A program made the position numbers and the translations under genes. Under the pieces are notes generated by a model. That model had not been told where the DNA came from, ran no database searches, and saw only the letters and a list, made by a program, of their open reading frames with translations. Positions 25,403-34,582 of a DNA stretch of 64,000 bases are shown here, one piece after another. Location: NCBI GenBank assembly GCA_964293155.1, contig CAXYYA010000002.1, positions 1-64,000 of the forward strand, written 5' to 3'. This DNA comes from JAQVEB01 sp028698105. Its GTDB lineage: Bacteria; Bacteroidota; Bacteroidia; Bacteroidales; Dysgonomonadaceae. Within the stretch, counting starts at the first letter, position 1. The number at the start of each line of letters is the position of its first letter.

Positions 25403-26161
25403 TTATTCAACATCGGGAGCAAGCCAGTCGTAACCTCTTTTCTCCAGTTCCAACGCCAGTTCCGGCCCTGCGCTTTTAACGATTTTTCCTTTGTAGAGCA
25501 CGTGCACCACATCGGGTTTTATGTAGTCCAGCAGGCGCTGATAGTGTGTGATGACAATCGTCGCATTTTTATCGGTATGCAGTTTATTCACGCCGGAGGC
25601 TACCACGCGAAGCGCGTCAATATCAAGTCCGGAGTCTGTTTCATCTAAAATAGACAGTTTGGGATCGAGCATTGCCATCTGGAATATTTCGTTACGCTTT
25701 TTTTCTCCTCCGGAGAAACCTTCGTTCACGGAACGGCTCACCAATTGGCTGTCCATATCCATCATCTCCCGCTTTTCGCGCATCAGTTTGAGGAAATCGG
25801 AAGCCGAGATCGGCTCTTCACCTTTATATTTTCGTTGTTCGTTCACCGCTGCACGCATGAAGTTCACCATGCTCACGCCCGGAATCTCCACCGGATACTG
25901 AAAGCTCAGAAAAATGCCTTCACGGGCACGGTCTTCGGGTTCCATATCCAGCAAATCGGTTCCGTTGAAAAGAACTTGTCCGCGAATGACTTCAAACTTC
26001 GGGTTACCGGCCAAAACGGATGCGAGGGTGCTTTTGCCTGATCCGTTGGGGCCCATAATGGCGTGGATTTCACCCTCATTCACTTCCAAATTAATCCCCC
26101 TGAGAATTTCTTTTCCTTCTACAACAGCGTGTAAATTTTTTATTTGTAATAAATTTGCCAT
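25403..26161 (-). CDS. sufC: Fe-S assembly ATPase SufC
   Basis: This 252-residue ABC-type ATPase has Walker A GPNGSGKST (37-45), the ABC signature FSGGEKKRNE (about 149-158) and Walker B LSILDETDSGLDI. SufC powers remodelling of the SufBD scaffold. It is the first gene of this suf run. The 190 bp upstream contain no gene, although sufB normally occupies that place in Bacteroidota. Confidence 0.96.
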   Translation of the reverse strand: MANLLQIKNLHAVVEGKEILRGINLEVNEGEIHAIMGPNGSGKSTLASVLAGNPKFEVIRGQVLFNGTDLLDMEPEDRAREGIFLSFQYPVEIPGVSMVNFMRAAVNEQRKYKGEEPISASDFLKLMREKREMMDMDSQLVSRSVNEGFSGGEKKRNEIFQMAMLDPKLSILDETDSGLDIDALRVVASGVNKLHTDKNATIVITHYQRLLDYIKPDVVHVLYKGKIVKSAGPELALELEKRGYDWLAPDVE

Positions 26162-26353
26162 AATTGTTATTAAAAAAAGCAGCCATATAAGAGCCGCCTG
26201 TAACTTACTGATTTTAGTGTGGTTTTAACTGTAAGCAAGTTTGTCTCTTGCCCTTGTTTAACAACTTTTGCATTGGATTTGTTTTCGTTTAATGAAAAGA
26301 GATGCAATAAATTCATGTAACGTACTGTATAACAGATCAACAAGATGCAAAAA

Positions 26354-27187
26354 TTACAAATCTTTTGCCTCTTCCTCCATGCGTTGTATGAGTTTTTTCC
26401 GATTTTCTTCGTTGGCTTCGTTGCCGGTGATGATGGCATCGGCCTCTTTTATTTTCTTGAACAGATCGGAAGCGAAAACAAAATCGTTTAGTTTGTCGTT
26501 ATCGGAATCCATGATGTGCTCTTTAGAGCCTTCCCATTCTTTGATGCCTTCGTTGAGGAAAAGGATGTAATCGCCGATGTTCATCACCGAATTCATGTCG
26601 TGCGAAACAACAAGCGAGGTCATATTGAAATCGCGGGTAATGTCCTGAATCAGTTCGTCTATCATTTGCGAAGTTTTCGGGTCGAGTCCCGAATTGGGTT
26701 CGTCGCAAAACAAATATTTGGGATTCAATGCGATAGCTCGTGCAATGGCTACGCGCTTCATCATCCCGCCACTTATTTCCGAAGGAAAAAGATCGGCGGC
26801 ATCTAAAAGATTTACCCTTTCGAGGCAGAACTCGGCGCGTTTGCGTCTTTCGCGCTGATTTTTTCGGGAGAAAACATCCAATGGGAACATCACGTTTTCG
26901 AGCACCGTTTTCGAGTCGAATAATGCCGATCCCTGGAACAGCATGCCCATATCGCGGCGCAACCGTTTCATTTCACGGTTTTTCATCGCTAAAAAGTTGC
27001 GGCCACCGTAGCGTATTTCTCCGGAAGTGGGACGAATGAGCCCTACAAGGCATTTCAGGAAAACACTTTTCCCCGAACCGCTTTTCCCGATAATCATATT
27101 CACCGCTCCCTTTTGGAAGTTGGCTGATATGTCATCCAGTACCACACGTCCCTCAAACTCCTTTATCAGATTTTTAACTTCGATCAT
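26354..27187 (-). CDS. MlaF-type ABC transporter ATP-binding protein
   Basis: From ATG 27187 this is a 277-residue ATPase; the longer frame to 27385 runs antiparallel into the permease gene. It has Walker A GKSGSGKS, ABC signature EISGGMMKRVAIARA and Walker B YLFCDEPNSGLD. This is the Mkl/MlaF subfamily, whose partner is the MlaE permease encoded 14 bp upstream (27202-27951). The complex moves phospholipids between inner and outer membranes. A substrate-binding MCE (MlaD) gene, often third, is not adjacent. Confidence 0.9.
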   Translation of the reverse strand: MIEVKNLIKEFEGRVVLDDISANFQKGAVNMIIGKSGSGKSVFLKCLVGLIRPTSGEIRYGGRNFLAMKNREMKRLRRDMGMLFQGSALFDSKTVLENVMFPLDVFSRKNQRERRKRAEFCLERVNLLDAADLFPSEISGGMMKRVAIARAIALNPKYLFCDEPNSGLDPKTSQMIDELIQDITRDFNMTSLVVSHDMNSVMNIGDYILFLNEGIKEWEGSKEHIMDSDNDKLNDFVFASDLFKKIKEADAIITGNEANEENRKKLIQRMEEEAKDL

Positions 27188-27201
27188 GAAAAAATCTTTC
27201 T

Positions 27202-27951
27202 TTATCCCATCGCCAACTGAGTGAAAACCAAGTCGGTCATAAGGATCAATATGCTGTTTATAACTACCGAATCGGTGCTTGCCCTTCCCACATCGAGTGC
27301 TCCACCCCGTACGCTGTATCCATAATACGCGGCCACCGAAGCGATAATAAACCCAAAAATCATTGATTTTATAATGGAGTACCACACAAATGATTCCCTA
27401 AAAAATGCCTGAATACCGTAAACGTAAGTCGAAACCGGCGGCGTTCCGGTTAAATAACAGATAACATATCCGCCGAAAAGCCCCAGAAACATGCTGAAGA
27501 TAACCAACACCGGCATGAAAGCCACAAAAGCGGTTATCTTGGGCAAAATCAGATAATTGGCTGAATTTATGCCCATAATTTCCAAGGCATCCACCTGTTC
27601 GGTAATGCGCATGGTTCCGATTTCGGTAGCCACGTTCGAACCCACTTTTCCCGAAAGGATCAGGCACATGATGGTGGACGAAAATTCCAATAAGATAATC
27701 TCGCGCGAAACGGCGCCCACAGTAAACCGGGGCAAAAGCGGCGAAGCTACGTTAAGGGCAATTTGCATAACGATAACAGCTCCGATGAAGAACGAAATAA
27801 TCACGACAATCCAAATGGAGTTCACGCCAAGTTTATACATTTCCTTGAAAAACTCCCTGAAAAATTCCCGCATTCTGTCGGGTGGCGTAAGTACACGTTT
27901 CATGAGCAGCGCATATTCGCCGATATTTTCCAACGATCCTGTAATTGTCAT
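27202..27951 (-). CDS. MlaE-family lipid ABC transporter permease
   Basis: This 249-residue integral membrane protein has about five hydrophobic segments and the MlaE family phrases VVIISFFIGAVIVMQIA, GKVGSNVATEIGTMRITEQVDALEIMG and FAMVYGLS-like cytoplasmic loops. The EIGTMRITEQVDAL stretch is the coupling helix that contacts MlaF. It is the first gene of the mlaE-mlaF pair, behind a -7 box TATCTTTG at 27977-27984. Confidence 0.92.
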   Translation of the reverse strand: MTITGSLENIGEYALLMKRVLTPPDRMREFFREFFKEMYKLGVNSIWIVVIISFFIGAVIVMQIALNVASPLLPRFTVGAVSREIILLEFSSTIMCLILSGKVGSNVATEIGTMRITEQVDALEIMGINSANYLILPKITAFVAFMPVLVIFSMFLGLFGGYVICYLTGTPPVSTYVYGIQAFFRESFVWYSIIKSMIFGFIIASVAAYYGYSVRGGALDVGRASTDSVVINSILILMTDLVFTQLAMG

Positions 27952-27976
27952 AGTTTACACGCGATTTTAATTTGTG

Positions 27977-27984
27977 CAAAGATA
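27977..27984 (-). promoter_or_regulatory. -7 box of mlaE-mlaF
   Basis: On the minus strand the sequence is TATCTTTG, 25 bp upstream of the mlaE start at 27951. It lies in the divergent gap with the YgjP-like gene. Confidence 0.55.
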
Positions 27985-28051
27985 TACATTGTTTTCTATT
28001 TTTCTGCTTCGGCGGGTGAGCAGGTTAATTTTTTTTGATTTATTTTGCGTT

Positions 28052-28765
28052 ATGATTGAAATGCATGATCCCGATTTGGGCGTAATTATCGTTAAGCCGA
28101 ACAAAAGAGCCAGGCACGTGATCGCCCGCAGAAAAACCGATCATATCTCGCTCACCGTCCCCCACCGGATGAGCCGGCAAAACATTTTGAATGCCATTGA
28201 GTCGCTCAAACCGCGATTGCTGAAGATTGCTCCCAAACAACTGACGGCGATAACCGAAGATACAAATTTGCGGACATTCTCTTTTTCGGTACAAATTAAA
28301 CGTTTTCACCTGACAAAAAGTTATCGTATTACGTTAAAAAACCAACTTCTCATCATTTTTATTCCTGAAACGGAAGATATTCTGTCCCCCGTGGCTCAAG
28401 AGAGGATCAGAAATTTAATTGAACAGGCATTGCGCTTTGAAGCGAAGAGAATTTTGCCGCAAAAAACCGAATTTTACGCCCGTAAACACGGGTTGAAATA
28501 CCAGCAGGTGAAAATAAACAAAAGCCGCACCCGCTGGGGAAGCTGTTCGCGCCGCAAAAACATAAATTTCTCGCTGTATCTGCTTTTACTCAATGAAAAA
28601 CAAATTGATTATGTGGTGTTGCACGAACTGGCTCACACGGTGGAAATGAACCACAGCCCACGGTTCTGGGAGTTGTTGAGCACGCTCTTCGGCGAAGATG
28701 CGAAAGCTTTTAGCCGGACGATGAAGAAAATTGAATCGGAAAGCTATGCTTATTTTGCACACTAA
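28052..28765 (+). CDS. YgjP-like metal-dependent hydrolase (DUF45, WLM/M48-type)
   Basis: From ATG 28052 this is a 237-residue protein of the YgjP/UPF (PF01863) family. The zinc-binding HExxH motif is HELAHTVEMNHSPRFW (two His from HELAH, the third from the following NHS). The conserved TRWGSCS motif precedes it (NKSRTRWGSCSRRKNINFSL). It is a cytosolic predicted metallopeptidase; the substrate is unknown. A GTG upstream at 27974 would add a hydrophobic 26-residue tail and is less likely. It diverges from mlaE. Confidence 0.85.
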   Translation: MIEMHDPDLGVIIVKPNKRARHVIARRKTDHISLTVPHRMSRQNILNAIESLKPRLLKIAPKQLTAITEDTNLRTFSFSVQIKRFHLTKSYRITLKNQLLIIFIPETEDILSPVAQERIRNLIEQALRFEAKRILPQKTEFYARKHGLKYQQVKINKSRTRWGSCSRRKNINFSLYLLLLNEKQIDYVVLHELAHTVEMNHSPRFWELLSTLFGEDAKAFSRTMKKIESESYAYFAH

Positions 28766-28779
28766 CCAACCTGCTTTTT

Positions 28780-30183
28780 TTACAGGTCTTTCAACATTTT
28801 ATCCTGATTGTTTTCGTAGAAATTCATCCTCGATTCCACGAAAGCTTTCCACTGATCGTGGAAATGCACTTTTGTATCCACCTGAAAATCTTCCGACCCA
28901 AATTTGTCGATCTTAGCCATTAGGTAGTTCACGGTGATCATGTTTATATCCAGCGCCGGCTGGTAGGCCATCACTTTTTCGTCTTTCTCCGAAGGAGTGG
29001 GCGAAATGATTTTCATTTCCTGCAGATCGTCCAGAATGCGGTTGGTGAGCCCGATGGGAACCGTGCCTTCTTCCGATATTTCGTCGTTGGTGAGCGGCGG
29101 TTTTTCGTCCATAAAACTTTTCACGATAACATCCATGATCAGCAACGTGAAGAAGTCGCGGTAACGGCGGCTGATATTTCGAGTTTCTTTATCGAAATAA
29201 AATTTCTTTACATTTTGGGCTGAAAAAGACAACTCCACACCGATCAGAATAATAAACCACGAAAATTGTAACCACATCAGCAACAACGGGATAGCGGCAA
29301 ACGTACCATAAATGGCGTTATATTTCGTAATCCATATTTGCCCGCTGATGTACAAAAACTGAAAAACCTGATAAACCGAACCAACAACAAGCGCTGCAAT
29401 AAACGCATTCCTGAACTTCACTTTTGTGTTGGGCATAAACTTATACAAAAGCGTGAACAGCAGTATGGTTACAATGTACGGAATAATGTTCAGGTACTGC
29501 GTTATCGGGTATAAAATATACAGGTATTTGGTAAACGATTTAAGATAAATGGATAACCCCGAGTTAAGAACGATCATCACCGGCAGGAAAAGAATAAGGG
29601 CGAAGTAATCTATGGCGCGCCGCTGTATCGTTCTTCCTTTTTTTATCTGCCAAATGTGATTGAAATTGTTTTCAATATCCTGAAAAAGAATGTACACCGT
29701 GTATAGCAGTAACAAAATACCCACACCGGCAAATATGCTGCTGCCTTTGGCGTATTCCAGCGAATTATTGATCACTTCCAGTATTTGTTGCACAAAATTT
29801 GTGGTGGCTACGGGGGTTTCGGTGGTATCGTTCATGCCGAAATAATCCGTGATCTCGGTTTGCACCAGATTCTCGAACCCGAAGCCGCGCGCAATGGCAA
29901 ACAACACGGCCAAAAAAGGAACAATAGACAATACCGTGCGATACGTCAACGAGGCCGCACGCCATCCCAGCCCAAGCTCCAACGTGTTTCGCACGGTCAT
30001 GATAACCGTTTTTATCGCATCGTAAAAGAAATTGGTTTTTTTGGATAACGATTTGGAATCCACGCGCCAAATATCGTACGTGAGGAATTCAATCAACTCG
30101 GTGACCTTAATTTTCCATCGCGTCATTTTTTTTGGCTTGTAATCGCCTTTGTCTTCAAAACTGTATGAGTCTCTTTCCGTCAT
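28780..30183 (-). CDS. YihY/UPF0761 family inner-membrane protein
   Basis: This 467-residue protein has about six membrane helices between residues 85 and 310, preceded by a Lys/Glu-rich cytoplasmic N-terminus and followed by a long cytoplasmic tail. It belongs to the YihY/RbN-like family, often mis-annotated as ribonuclease BN. The extended C-terminal tail (about residues 325-467) looks like a winged-helix-like domain (NRILDDLQEMKIISP). Its role is unknown. The start is only about 15 bp downstream of the RNase P RNA 3' end, so it may be transcribed through from rnpB. Confidence 0.85.
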   Translation of the reverse strand: MTERDSYSFEDKGDYKPKKMTRWKIKVTELIEFLTYDIWRVDSKSLSKKTNFFYDAIKTVIMTVRNTLELGLGWRAASLTYRTVLSIVPFLAVLFAIARGFGFENLVQTEITDYFGMNDTTETPVATTNFVQQILEVINNSLEYAKGSSIFAGVGILLLLYTVYILFQDIENNFNHIWQIKKGRTIQRRAIDYFALILFLPVMIVLNSGLSIYLKSFTKYLYILYPITQYLNIIPYIVTILLFTLLYKFMPNTKVKFRNAFIAALVVGSVYQVFQFLYISGQIWITKYNAIYGTFAAIPLLLMWLQFSWFIILIGVELSFSAQNVKKFYFDKETRNISRRYRDFFTLLIMDVIVKSFMDEKPPLTNDEISEEGTVPIGLTNRILDDLQEMKIISPTPSEKDEKVMAYQPALDINMITVNYLMAKIDKFGSEDFQVDTKVHFHDQWKAFVESRMNFYENNQDKMLKDL

Positions 30184-30199
30184 TTTCTGAATAGATAAA

Positions 30200-30590
30200 A
30201 AAGCAGCCGGCCTGTAAGCCGGGTTCTGTATTCCATTCCGATAGGTACCGGAACGGGATGTTTGTCATTTATCTGCGAACCGATGTCGCCATCGTTCTTT
30301 AGCGGCCTACCCCTCGGCATCGGGCGGGCAACCCTACATTTATCCGATATACATGGCCTTGCAACCCATAAGACGTACGGCACTGCATATTGCTACGCAA
30401 TCCGGTGAGCTCTTGCCTCACCTTTTCACCCTTACCCCGGCGCTACGGTCGGGGCGGTTATTTTCTGTTACGCTACTCTGCCCTCGCGAACAGCTTCCCG
30501 TTAGGAAGTATGGCGCCCTGCGTTGCCCGGACTTTCCTCCCCAACATCCCGACAGCTATCGGGACAGGGACGACAAACCGGCCTGCTGCT
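30200..30590 (-). ncRNA. rnpB: RNase P RNA (class A)
   Basis: On the minus strand the sequence starts with a P1 strand containing AGCAGGCCGG and continues with the universally conserved P4 block GGAGGAAAGTCCGGGC. It holds the internal GAAAAGGTGAGGCAAGAGC region and ends with AGAACCCGGCTTACAGGCCGG, the conserved 3' strand. The helix P1 is closed by the complementary GCCGGCTGCT. This is the catalytic RNA that matures the 5' ends of tRNAs. Ends are estimates to within about 10 bases. A -7 box lies just upstream. Confidence 0.95.
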
Positions 30591-30594
30591 GATG

Positions 30595-30602
30595 CAAAAG
30601 TA
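30595..30602 (-). promoter_or_regulatory. -7 box of rnpB
   Basis: The minus-strand sequence is TACTTTTG, matching TAnnTTTG, directly upstream of the inferred 5' end of RNase P RNA. Confidence 0.55.
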
Positions 30603-30761
30603 ATACTAAATTAGGGATTTATAATCAAATACCCGCTTTTTTTTGATTTAACGAAACAAAAGGTTTTTTGTTTTCAGCCCTTTTCTTTCCTTTTTCTGAA
30701 CTTCAATATCGTTTAAACTGTTATAATCCGTAATCAATAAGAACCAATTAAAAAGGATTAG

Positions 30762-32219
30762 ATGAGAACCAATGGCTTTATGATGCAATACTTTGAATGG
30801 TATTTGCCGGACGACGGACAGCTTTGGAACCGATTGAGGGATGATGCACAACACCTTAGCCAGATTGGCGTTACGGGCGTTTGGATCCCGCCGTGTTACA
30901 AAGGAACAGGATCGAATGACGTGGGATATGGCGCGTACGACTTGTATGATTTGGGCGAATTTGATCAGAAAGGAACCGTGCGTACCAAGTACGGAACTAA
31001 ACAAGAGTTGCTGGATTGCATCAAGGCGCTTCACGATAACGGGATAGCCGTATATGCCGATGTGGTGCTCAACCATAAGGCCGGTGGCGATGAACCACAG
31101 GTGTTCCGGGTGGTTGAAGTTGATCCGCACGACCGCAACAAAGGAATTACAGAACCGTATGAGATAGAAGGGTTCACCCGGTTTACCTTCCCCGGCAGGC
31201 AGGGAAAATATTCCGATTTTCAATGGAGTTGGGAACATTTTTCGGCTACCGATTACAATTATCGCGACAACAAAGAAGCCATTTACGTGATCCTGGGCGA
31301 TAACAAGGGAATTGATGTAAACGATCGTTCCGTAAGTCAGGAGTTTGCCAATTTCGATTACCTGATGTTTACCGATGTAGATTACAAACATCCCGCCGTC
31401 CAGGAGGAAACCAAGCGATGGATCAGTTGGTTCATTCGCGAAACCGGCGTAGATGGCATCAGGTTGGATGCTATTAAACATATTCACGATTGGTTTATGA
31501 AAGACCTTGTGAATCATGTAAAAGCGGAATTCGGGGAAGATTTCTATATCTGCGGAGAATATTGGTATTACGACAACATGATAATTACCGATTACCTGCG
31601 CGCTGTGGACTATAAAATAAGTTTGTTCGATGTTGCTTTGCATTTCAATTTCAAACAATCCTCCGAGAATGGTCCGGCGTATGACATGCGCACTATTTTC
31701 AACAACACCGTGGTGGATCACACCCCGCTTACCGCGGTTACTTTTGTGGACAACCACGATTCTCAGCCGCAGCAATCCCTCGAATCGTTCGTGCAAAGCT
31801 GGTTTAAACCCCTTGCTTACGCATTGATTTTGCTTCGCAAAGACGGTTATCCGTGCGTTTTTCTGGGCGATTACTACGGAATCGGAGGTGATAATCCGCA
31901 ACCTGGCATGCAATGGACTATTGACCAGTTACTCGATGTGCGCAGAGATTTCGCTTACGGCACTCAGGACGATTATTTCGATGATGAAAACGTCGTAGGA
32001 TGGGTTCGCCACGGCGATGAGCATCATCCGGACGGTTGTGCGGTTATCATGAGCAACAGCACAGGCGGCGTGAAGCCCATGTTCATCGGCACAGACTATG
32101 CCGGATCGGTTTGGTACGACAAAATGGGATACATGCCCGATGTGGTTATCGGCGACGACGGCCGCGGCTGGTTTAACGTAGGCGACGGATCGGTATCGGT
32201 TTACCTGAAAAAGGTTTAA
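30762..32219 (+). CDS. Cytoplasmic alpha-amylase, GH13 (liquefying type)
   Basis: This 485-residue GH13 enzyme has no signal peptide. It shows region I ADVVLNHKAGGD (about 99-110), nucleophile Asp236 in GIRLDAIKHI, acid/base Glu266 in CGEYWYYD and transition-state Asp333 in TFVDNHDSQP. The early MMQYFEWYLPDDG is the hallmark of the GH13_5 (AmyS-like) cytosolic amylases. It would hydrolyse internal alpha-1,4 bonds of glycogen or imported maltodextrin. An AAGGA-like sequence eight bases upstream could act as ribosome binding site. Its 3' end overlaps by 4 bp the convergent LytTR gene. Confidence 0.94.
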   Translation: MRTNGFMMQYFEWYLPDDGQLWNRLRDDAQHLSQIGVTGVWIPPCYKGTGSNDVGYGAYDLYDLGEFDQKGTVRTKYGTKQELLDCIKALHDNGIAVYADVVLNHKAGGDEPQVFRVVEVDPHDRNKGITEPYEIEGFTRFTFPGRQGKYSDFQWSWEHFSATDYNYRDNKEAIYVILGDNKGIDVNDRSVSQEFANFDYLMFTDVDYKHPAVQEETKRWISWFIRETGVDGIRLDAIKHIHDWFMKDLVNHVKAEFGEDFYICGEYWYYDNMIITDYLRAVDYKISLFDVALHFNFKQSSENGPAYDMRTIFNNTVVDHTPLTAVTFVDNHDSQPQQSLESFVQSWFKPLAYALILLRKDGYPCVFLGDYYGIGGDNPQPGMQWTIDQLLDVRRDFAYGTQDDYFDDENVVGWVRHGDEHHPDGCAVIMSNSTGGVKPMFIGTDYAGSVWYDKMGYMPDVVIGDDGRGWFNVGDGSVSVYLKKV

Positions 32220-33073
32220 TTGACCGAATACTGCGAGAATTTGTTCATAAACGATTGATAGTAGGTTTTGGAAACCGGAATATCGGGCGTGCCTTCGGCA
32301 TCAAGTTCGAGCATGATGCCGTTTTTCGTCTTTTTCAGTATCTTCACTTTTTCCATGCTCACGATGTAGGAGCGGTGGCAGCGCACCAACGGCGTGTCGT
32401 TCGTGAGGTTTTCTTCTATCCATTTCAGCGAATTGCGAAGCAGGAAATGCGATTGTTTTGCTTTATTCAGATAGCAAATATTGGCATAATTATCGGCCGA
32501 CTCAATGTACAACAGGTTTTCCAGCATAACGGATATGCGCAACTCCCCCTTCTCATCGGGGAACGCGATCAACGGTTTTGATGGCGCGTCAGGCTTGTTT
32601 TCCTGATCAATATGCGCCAAAAGCGCGCTTTTCTCTTTCCACGAAAAATAAAGCCACGAAATGGCGTAAGGCAACAACAGCACCAACGCCGTGTTTGTGG
32701 TGCTCTGCCGGAAAATATCCATCAAGTCCCTTTCGGCTCCTTCCTTCGGAACAAATTTGGAAAAAAGGGAATAAAAAACCGCCATCGCCAAAATTTCGCC
32801 TAAAATCCACACGCCATATTCCCAATAGGTAACCGAATGTTTTTTGCCGTAACGGATCAGGATCAAACGACTGACAACAACCACCAGCATTCCGGTAAGG
32901 ATGATAAGGCTTGAGAAAGCGAAATATTTAAAATCCGAGATATCGGGATACCACGAACGTGAGCCGAACGGCTGAAAAATATTGATGAACATCAACGCAA
33001 ACAATGCCGTGAACAATATCATTTTCACCGTATTGCTTCGTTCGTATAAATATGTAGGGATTTTTTTGTTCAT
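32216..33073 (-). CDS. Membrane-anchored LytTR transcriptional regulator
   Basis: This 285-residue protein has an N-terminal membrane part with about four hydrophobic segments (residues 18-33, 47-75, 87-106, 130-145) and a C-terminal LytTR DNA-binding domain (about 185-285) with ENLLYIESADNYANI and LVRCHRSYIVSMEKVKIL. It lacks a receiver domain, so signalling likely comes directly through the membrane part. In Bacteroidota such one-component regulators often control adjacent genes; candidates are the amylase (convergent) and the DUF6051 gene (divergent). A TAATTTTG -7 box is at 33102-33109. Confidence 0.88.
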   Translation of the reverse strand: MNKKIPTYLYERSNTVKMILFTALFALMFINIFQPFGSRSWYPDISDFKYFAFSSLIILTGMLVVVVSRLILIRYGKKHSVTYWEYGVWILGEILAMAVFYSLFSKFVPKEGAERDLMDIFRQSTTNTALVLLLPYAISWLYFSWKEKSALLAHIDQENKPDAPSKPLIAFPDEKGELRISVMLENLLYIESADNYANICYLNKAKQSHFLLRNSLKWIEENLTNDTPLVRCHRSYIVSMEKVKILKKTKNGIMLELDAEGTPDIPVSKTYYQSFMNKFSQYSVN

Positions 33074-33101
33074 CGCAACATTCGCTTCGCGTTGGCCTTC
33101 A

Positions 33102-33109
33102 CAAAATTA
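33102..33109 (-). promoter_or_regulatory. -7 box of the LytTR regulator gene
   Basis: The minus strand reads TAATTTTG, a TAnnTTTG match, 28 bp before the start at 33073. Confidence 0.5.
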
Positions 33110-33282
33110 GATTTTTATTGCCGATTAACCAAAACTATCTTTTCCCGGAGCCGAGTTTTCACCCCTGTATATCGTTTTTCACCCCATATAGGAAAATCCG
33201 CCACATAAGATGTACGCGTTTCCCTTTCGTTTGCAATAGGTTACCGAACATTGTTTCTTTGTTGTATAAATTTTTTGAAATT

Positions 33283-34389
33283 ATGGATTATGTACAACGA
33301 TACGCGCAACTGAACCGTCTTTTTAAACACGGCCAACCATCTTTTTTAGAAGAAACAACCCTCGATGTACGGTTTTTCCCGTTCCAAAGCCCGCAGTTCG
33401 TAGAAGAGGAAGAAAGGTTGATTTTGGACAACAGCATTCGTGAGAATTTTGCCTTCATGTACCCTGTGTTTTTGCCTTCGGGCAAAAAAAAGCACGATCA
33501 GGCTATCGTGCTTTTGCACGGCCTCAACGAACGAAGTTGGGACAAATACCTCGCCTGGGCCGAATTTTTGTCCACCAATACCGAAAAACCGGTTATTTTA
33601 TTTCCGCTCGCATTTCACATCAACCGCTCGCCACGCTCATGGTCAAATCCGCGAAACCTCACGCAACTGCTCGATTTCAGGCGAAATCTTTACACCGGCG
33701 ACCGCTCCATCAGTTTTGCCAATGTGGCCTTGAGCAACAGGTTGAGCGAAAACCCAACGCGTTTCTATCTTTCCGGACGGCAATCGCTCTCCGATTTAAC
33801 CGCGCTGTTCACCGACATAAAAACCGGCCGTCATCCGCTATTCGCCGCCGGTACGCAGGTGAACCTTTTCGCCTATTCCATAGGAGCATTCCTGTCGCAG
33901 ATCGCCTTGATGGCCAACCCGCAAAATTTGTTTTCGGACACGCGCCTCTTTATGTTTTGCGGCGGAAGCATCTTCAGTGCCATGAATGGAATCTCGCGCA
34001 GTATCATGGACAGGGCGGCTTTCAACAGGATTTACGATTATTACGTGAACATTTTCGGGCGAGAGGCCGAAACCGGCTGGAAGCGTGACAGTGCATTTGA
34101 ATCGTTCAACAGCATGATCACCCCCGATAGAAAACAGAAGGAACGAAAGACTTTTTTCGAACGCCTCGGCCACAGGATTAGCGGTATTGTACTTTCAAAA
34201 GACACCGTTATTCCGTATCACGGCGTGGTGAAAGCGATGGGCGAAAAGGCAACGAAACGAATGCAACTTCTCGATTTTCCCTTCCCTTACACGCACGAAA
34301 ATCCCTTTCCGGTAAACACGCGGGATTCTTCATCCGTAAATACATCTTTCATCAACGTATTTTCGCAGGCAGCGGGCTTTTTGGCCTAA
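33283..34389 (+). CDS. DUF6051 family protein (alpha/beta-hydrolase-like)
   Basis: From ATG 33283 this 368-residue protein shows an alpha/beta-hydrolase-like core with AIVLLHGLNERSWDKYLAWA (oxyanion-strand HG) and NLFAYSIGAFLSQI (nucleophile elbow of the form Y-S-x-G). This points to a serine hydrolase with Ser in AYSIGAF, possibly an esterase or lipase. A histidine in FPYTHENPFPVNTR near the end could complete the triad. There is no clear signal peptide. The longer frame to 33118 starts inside the divergent promoter region and is not preferred. Function is otherwise unknown. Confidence 0.7.
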   Translation: MDYVQRYAQLNRLFKHGQPSFLEETTLDVRFFPFQSPQFVEEEERLILDNSIRENFAFMYPVFLPSGKKKHDQAIVLLHGLNERSWDKYLAWAEFLSTNTEKPVILFPLAFHINRSPRSWSNPRNLTQLLDFRRNLYTGDRSISFANVALSNRLSENPTRFYLSGRQSLSDLTALFTDIKTGRHPLFAAGTQVNLFAYSIGAFLSQIALMANPQNLFSDTRLFMFCGGSIFSAMNGISRSIMDRAAFNRIYDYYVNIFGREAETGWKRDSAFESFNSMITPDRKQKERKTFFERLGHRISGIVLSKDTVIPYHGVVKAMGEKATKRMQLLDFPFPYTHENPFPVNTRDSSSVNTSFINVFSQAAGFLA

Positions 34390-34553
34390 CGTTATGTAAA
34401 CTTTCGGGCAAAATGAATAATCAGACTGTAAATCAGTTTGGTAAATCCATCTAACACGAAAAAAGAAAAGACCATAATCAAATGATAAGGCATTATGAAT
34501 GTAAATTTTTCCACATTTCTGCGCATTTTATTTCTTTTTATCAATTAATCACC

Positions 34554-34561
34554 TATCTTTG
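34554..34561 (+). promoter_or_regulatory. -7 box of the threonine operon
   Basis: TATCTTTG fits TAnnTTTG and would start transcription near 34568, about 15 nt before the leader-peptide ATG at 34583 and about 209 nt before thrA. A long leader of this kind is expected for attenuation. Confidence 0.65.
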
Positions 34562-34582
34562 CAGCAAATTCACACGCAGACA

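Noticed and set aside
26170..26439. A short minus-strand frame just upstream of sufC, considered as a sufB remnant
   Set aside because: Its translation shows none of the SufB beta-helix phrases and it overlaps the mlaF 3' end; it is a chance frame.
27188..27385. A 66-residue N-terminal extension of the MlaF-type ATPase
   Set aside because: It would overlap the mlaE gene in another frame and precedes the family start MIEVKNLIKEFEG.
30180..30614. Several open frames of 67-79 codons on both strands
   Set aside because: They lie inside RNase P RNA, whose conserved P4 and 3' sequences are plain; the frames are chance.
30648..31913. A 421-codon minus-strand frame opposite the alpha-amylase
   Set aside because: The plus strand carries all GH13 catalytic motifs; the opposite frame is a long shadow.
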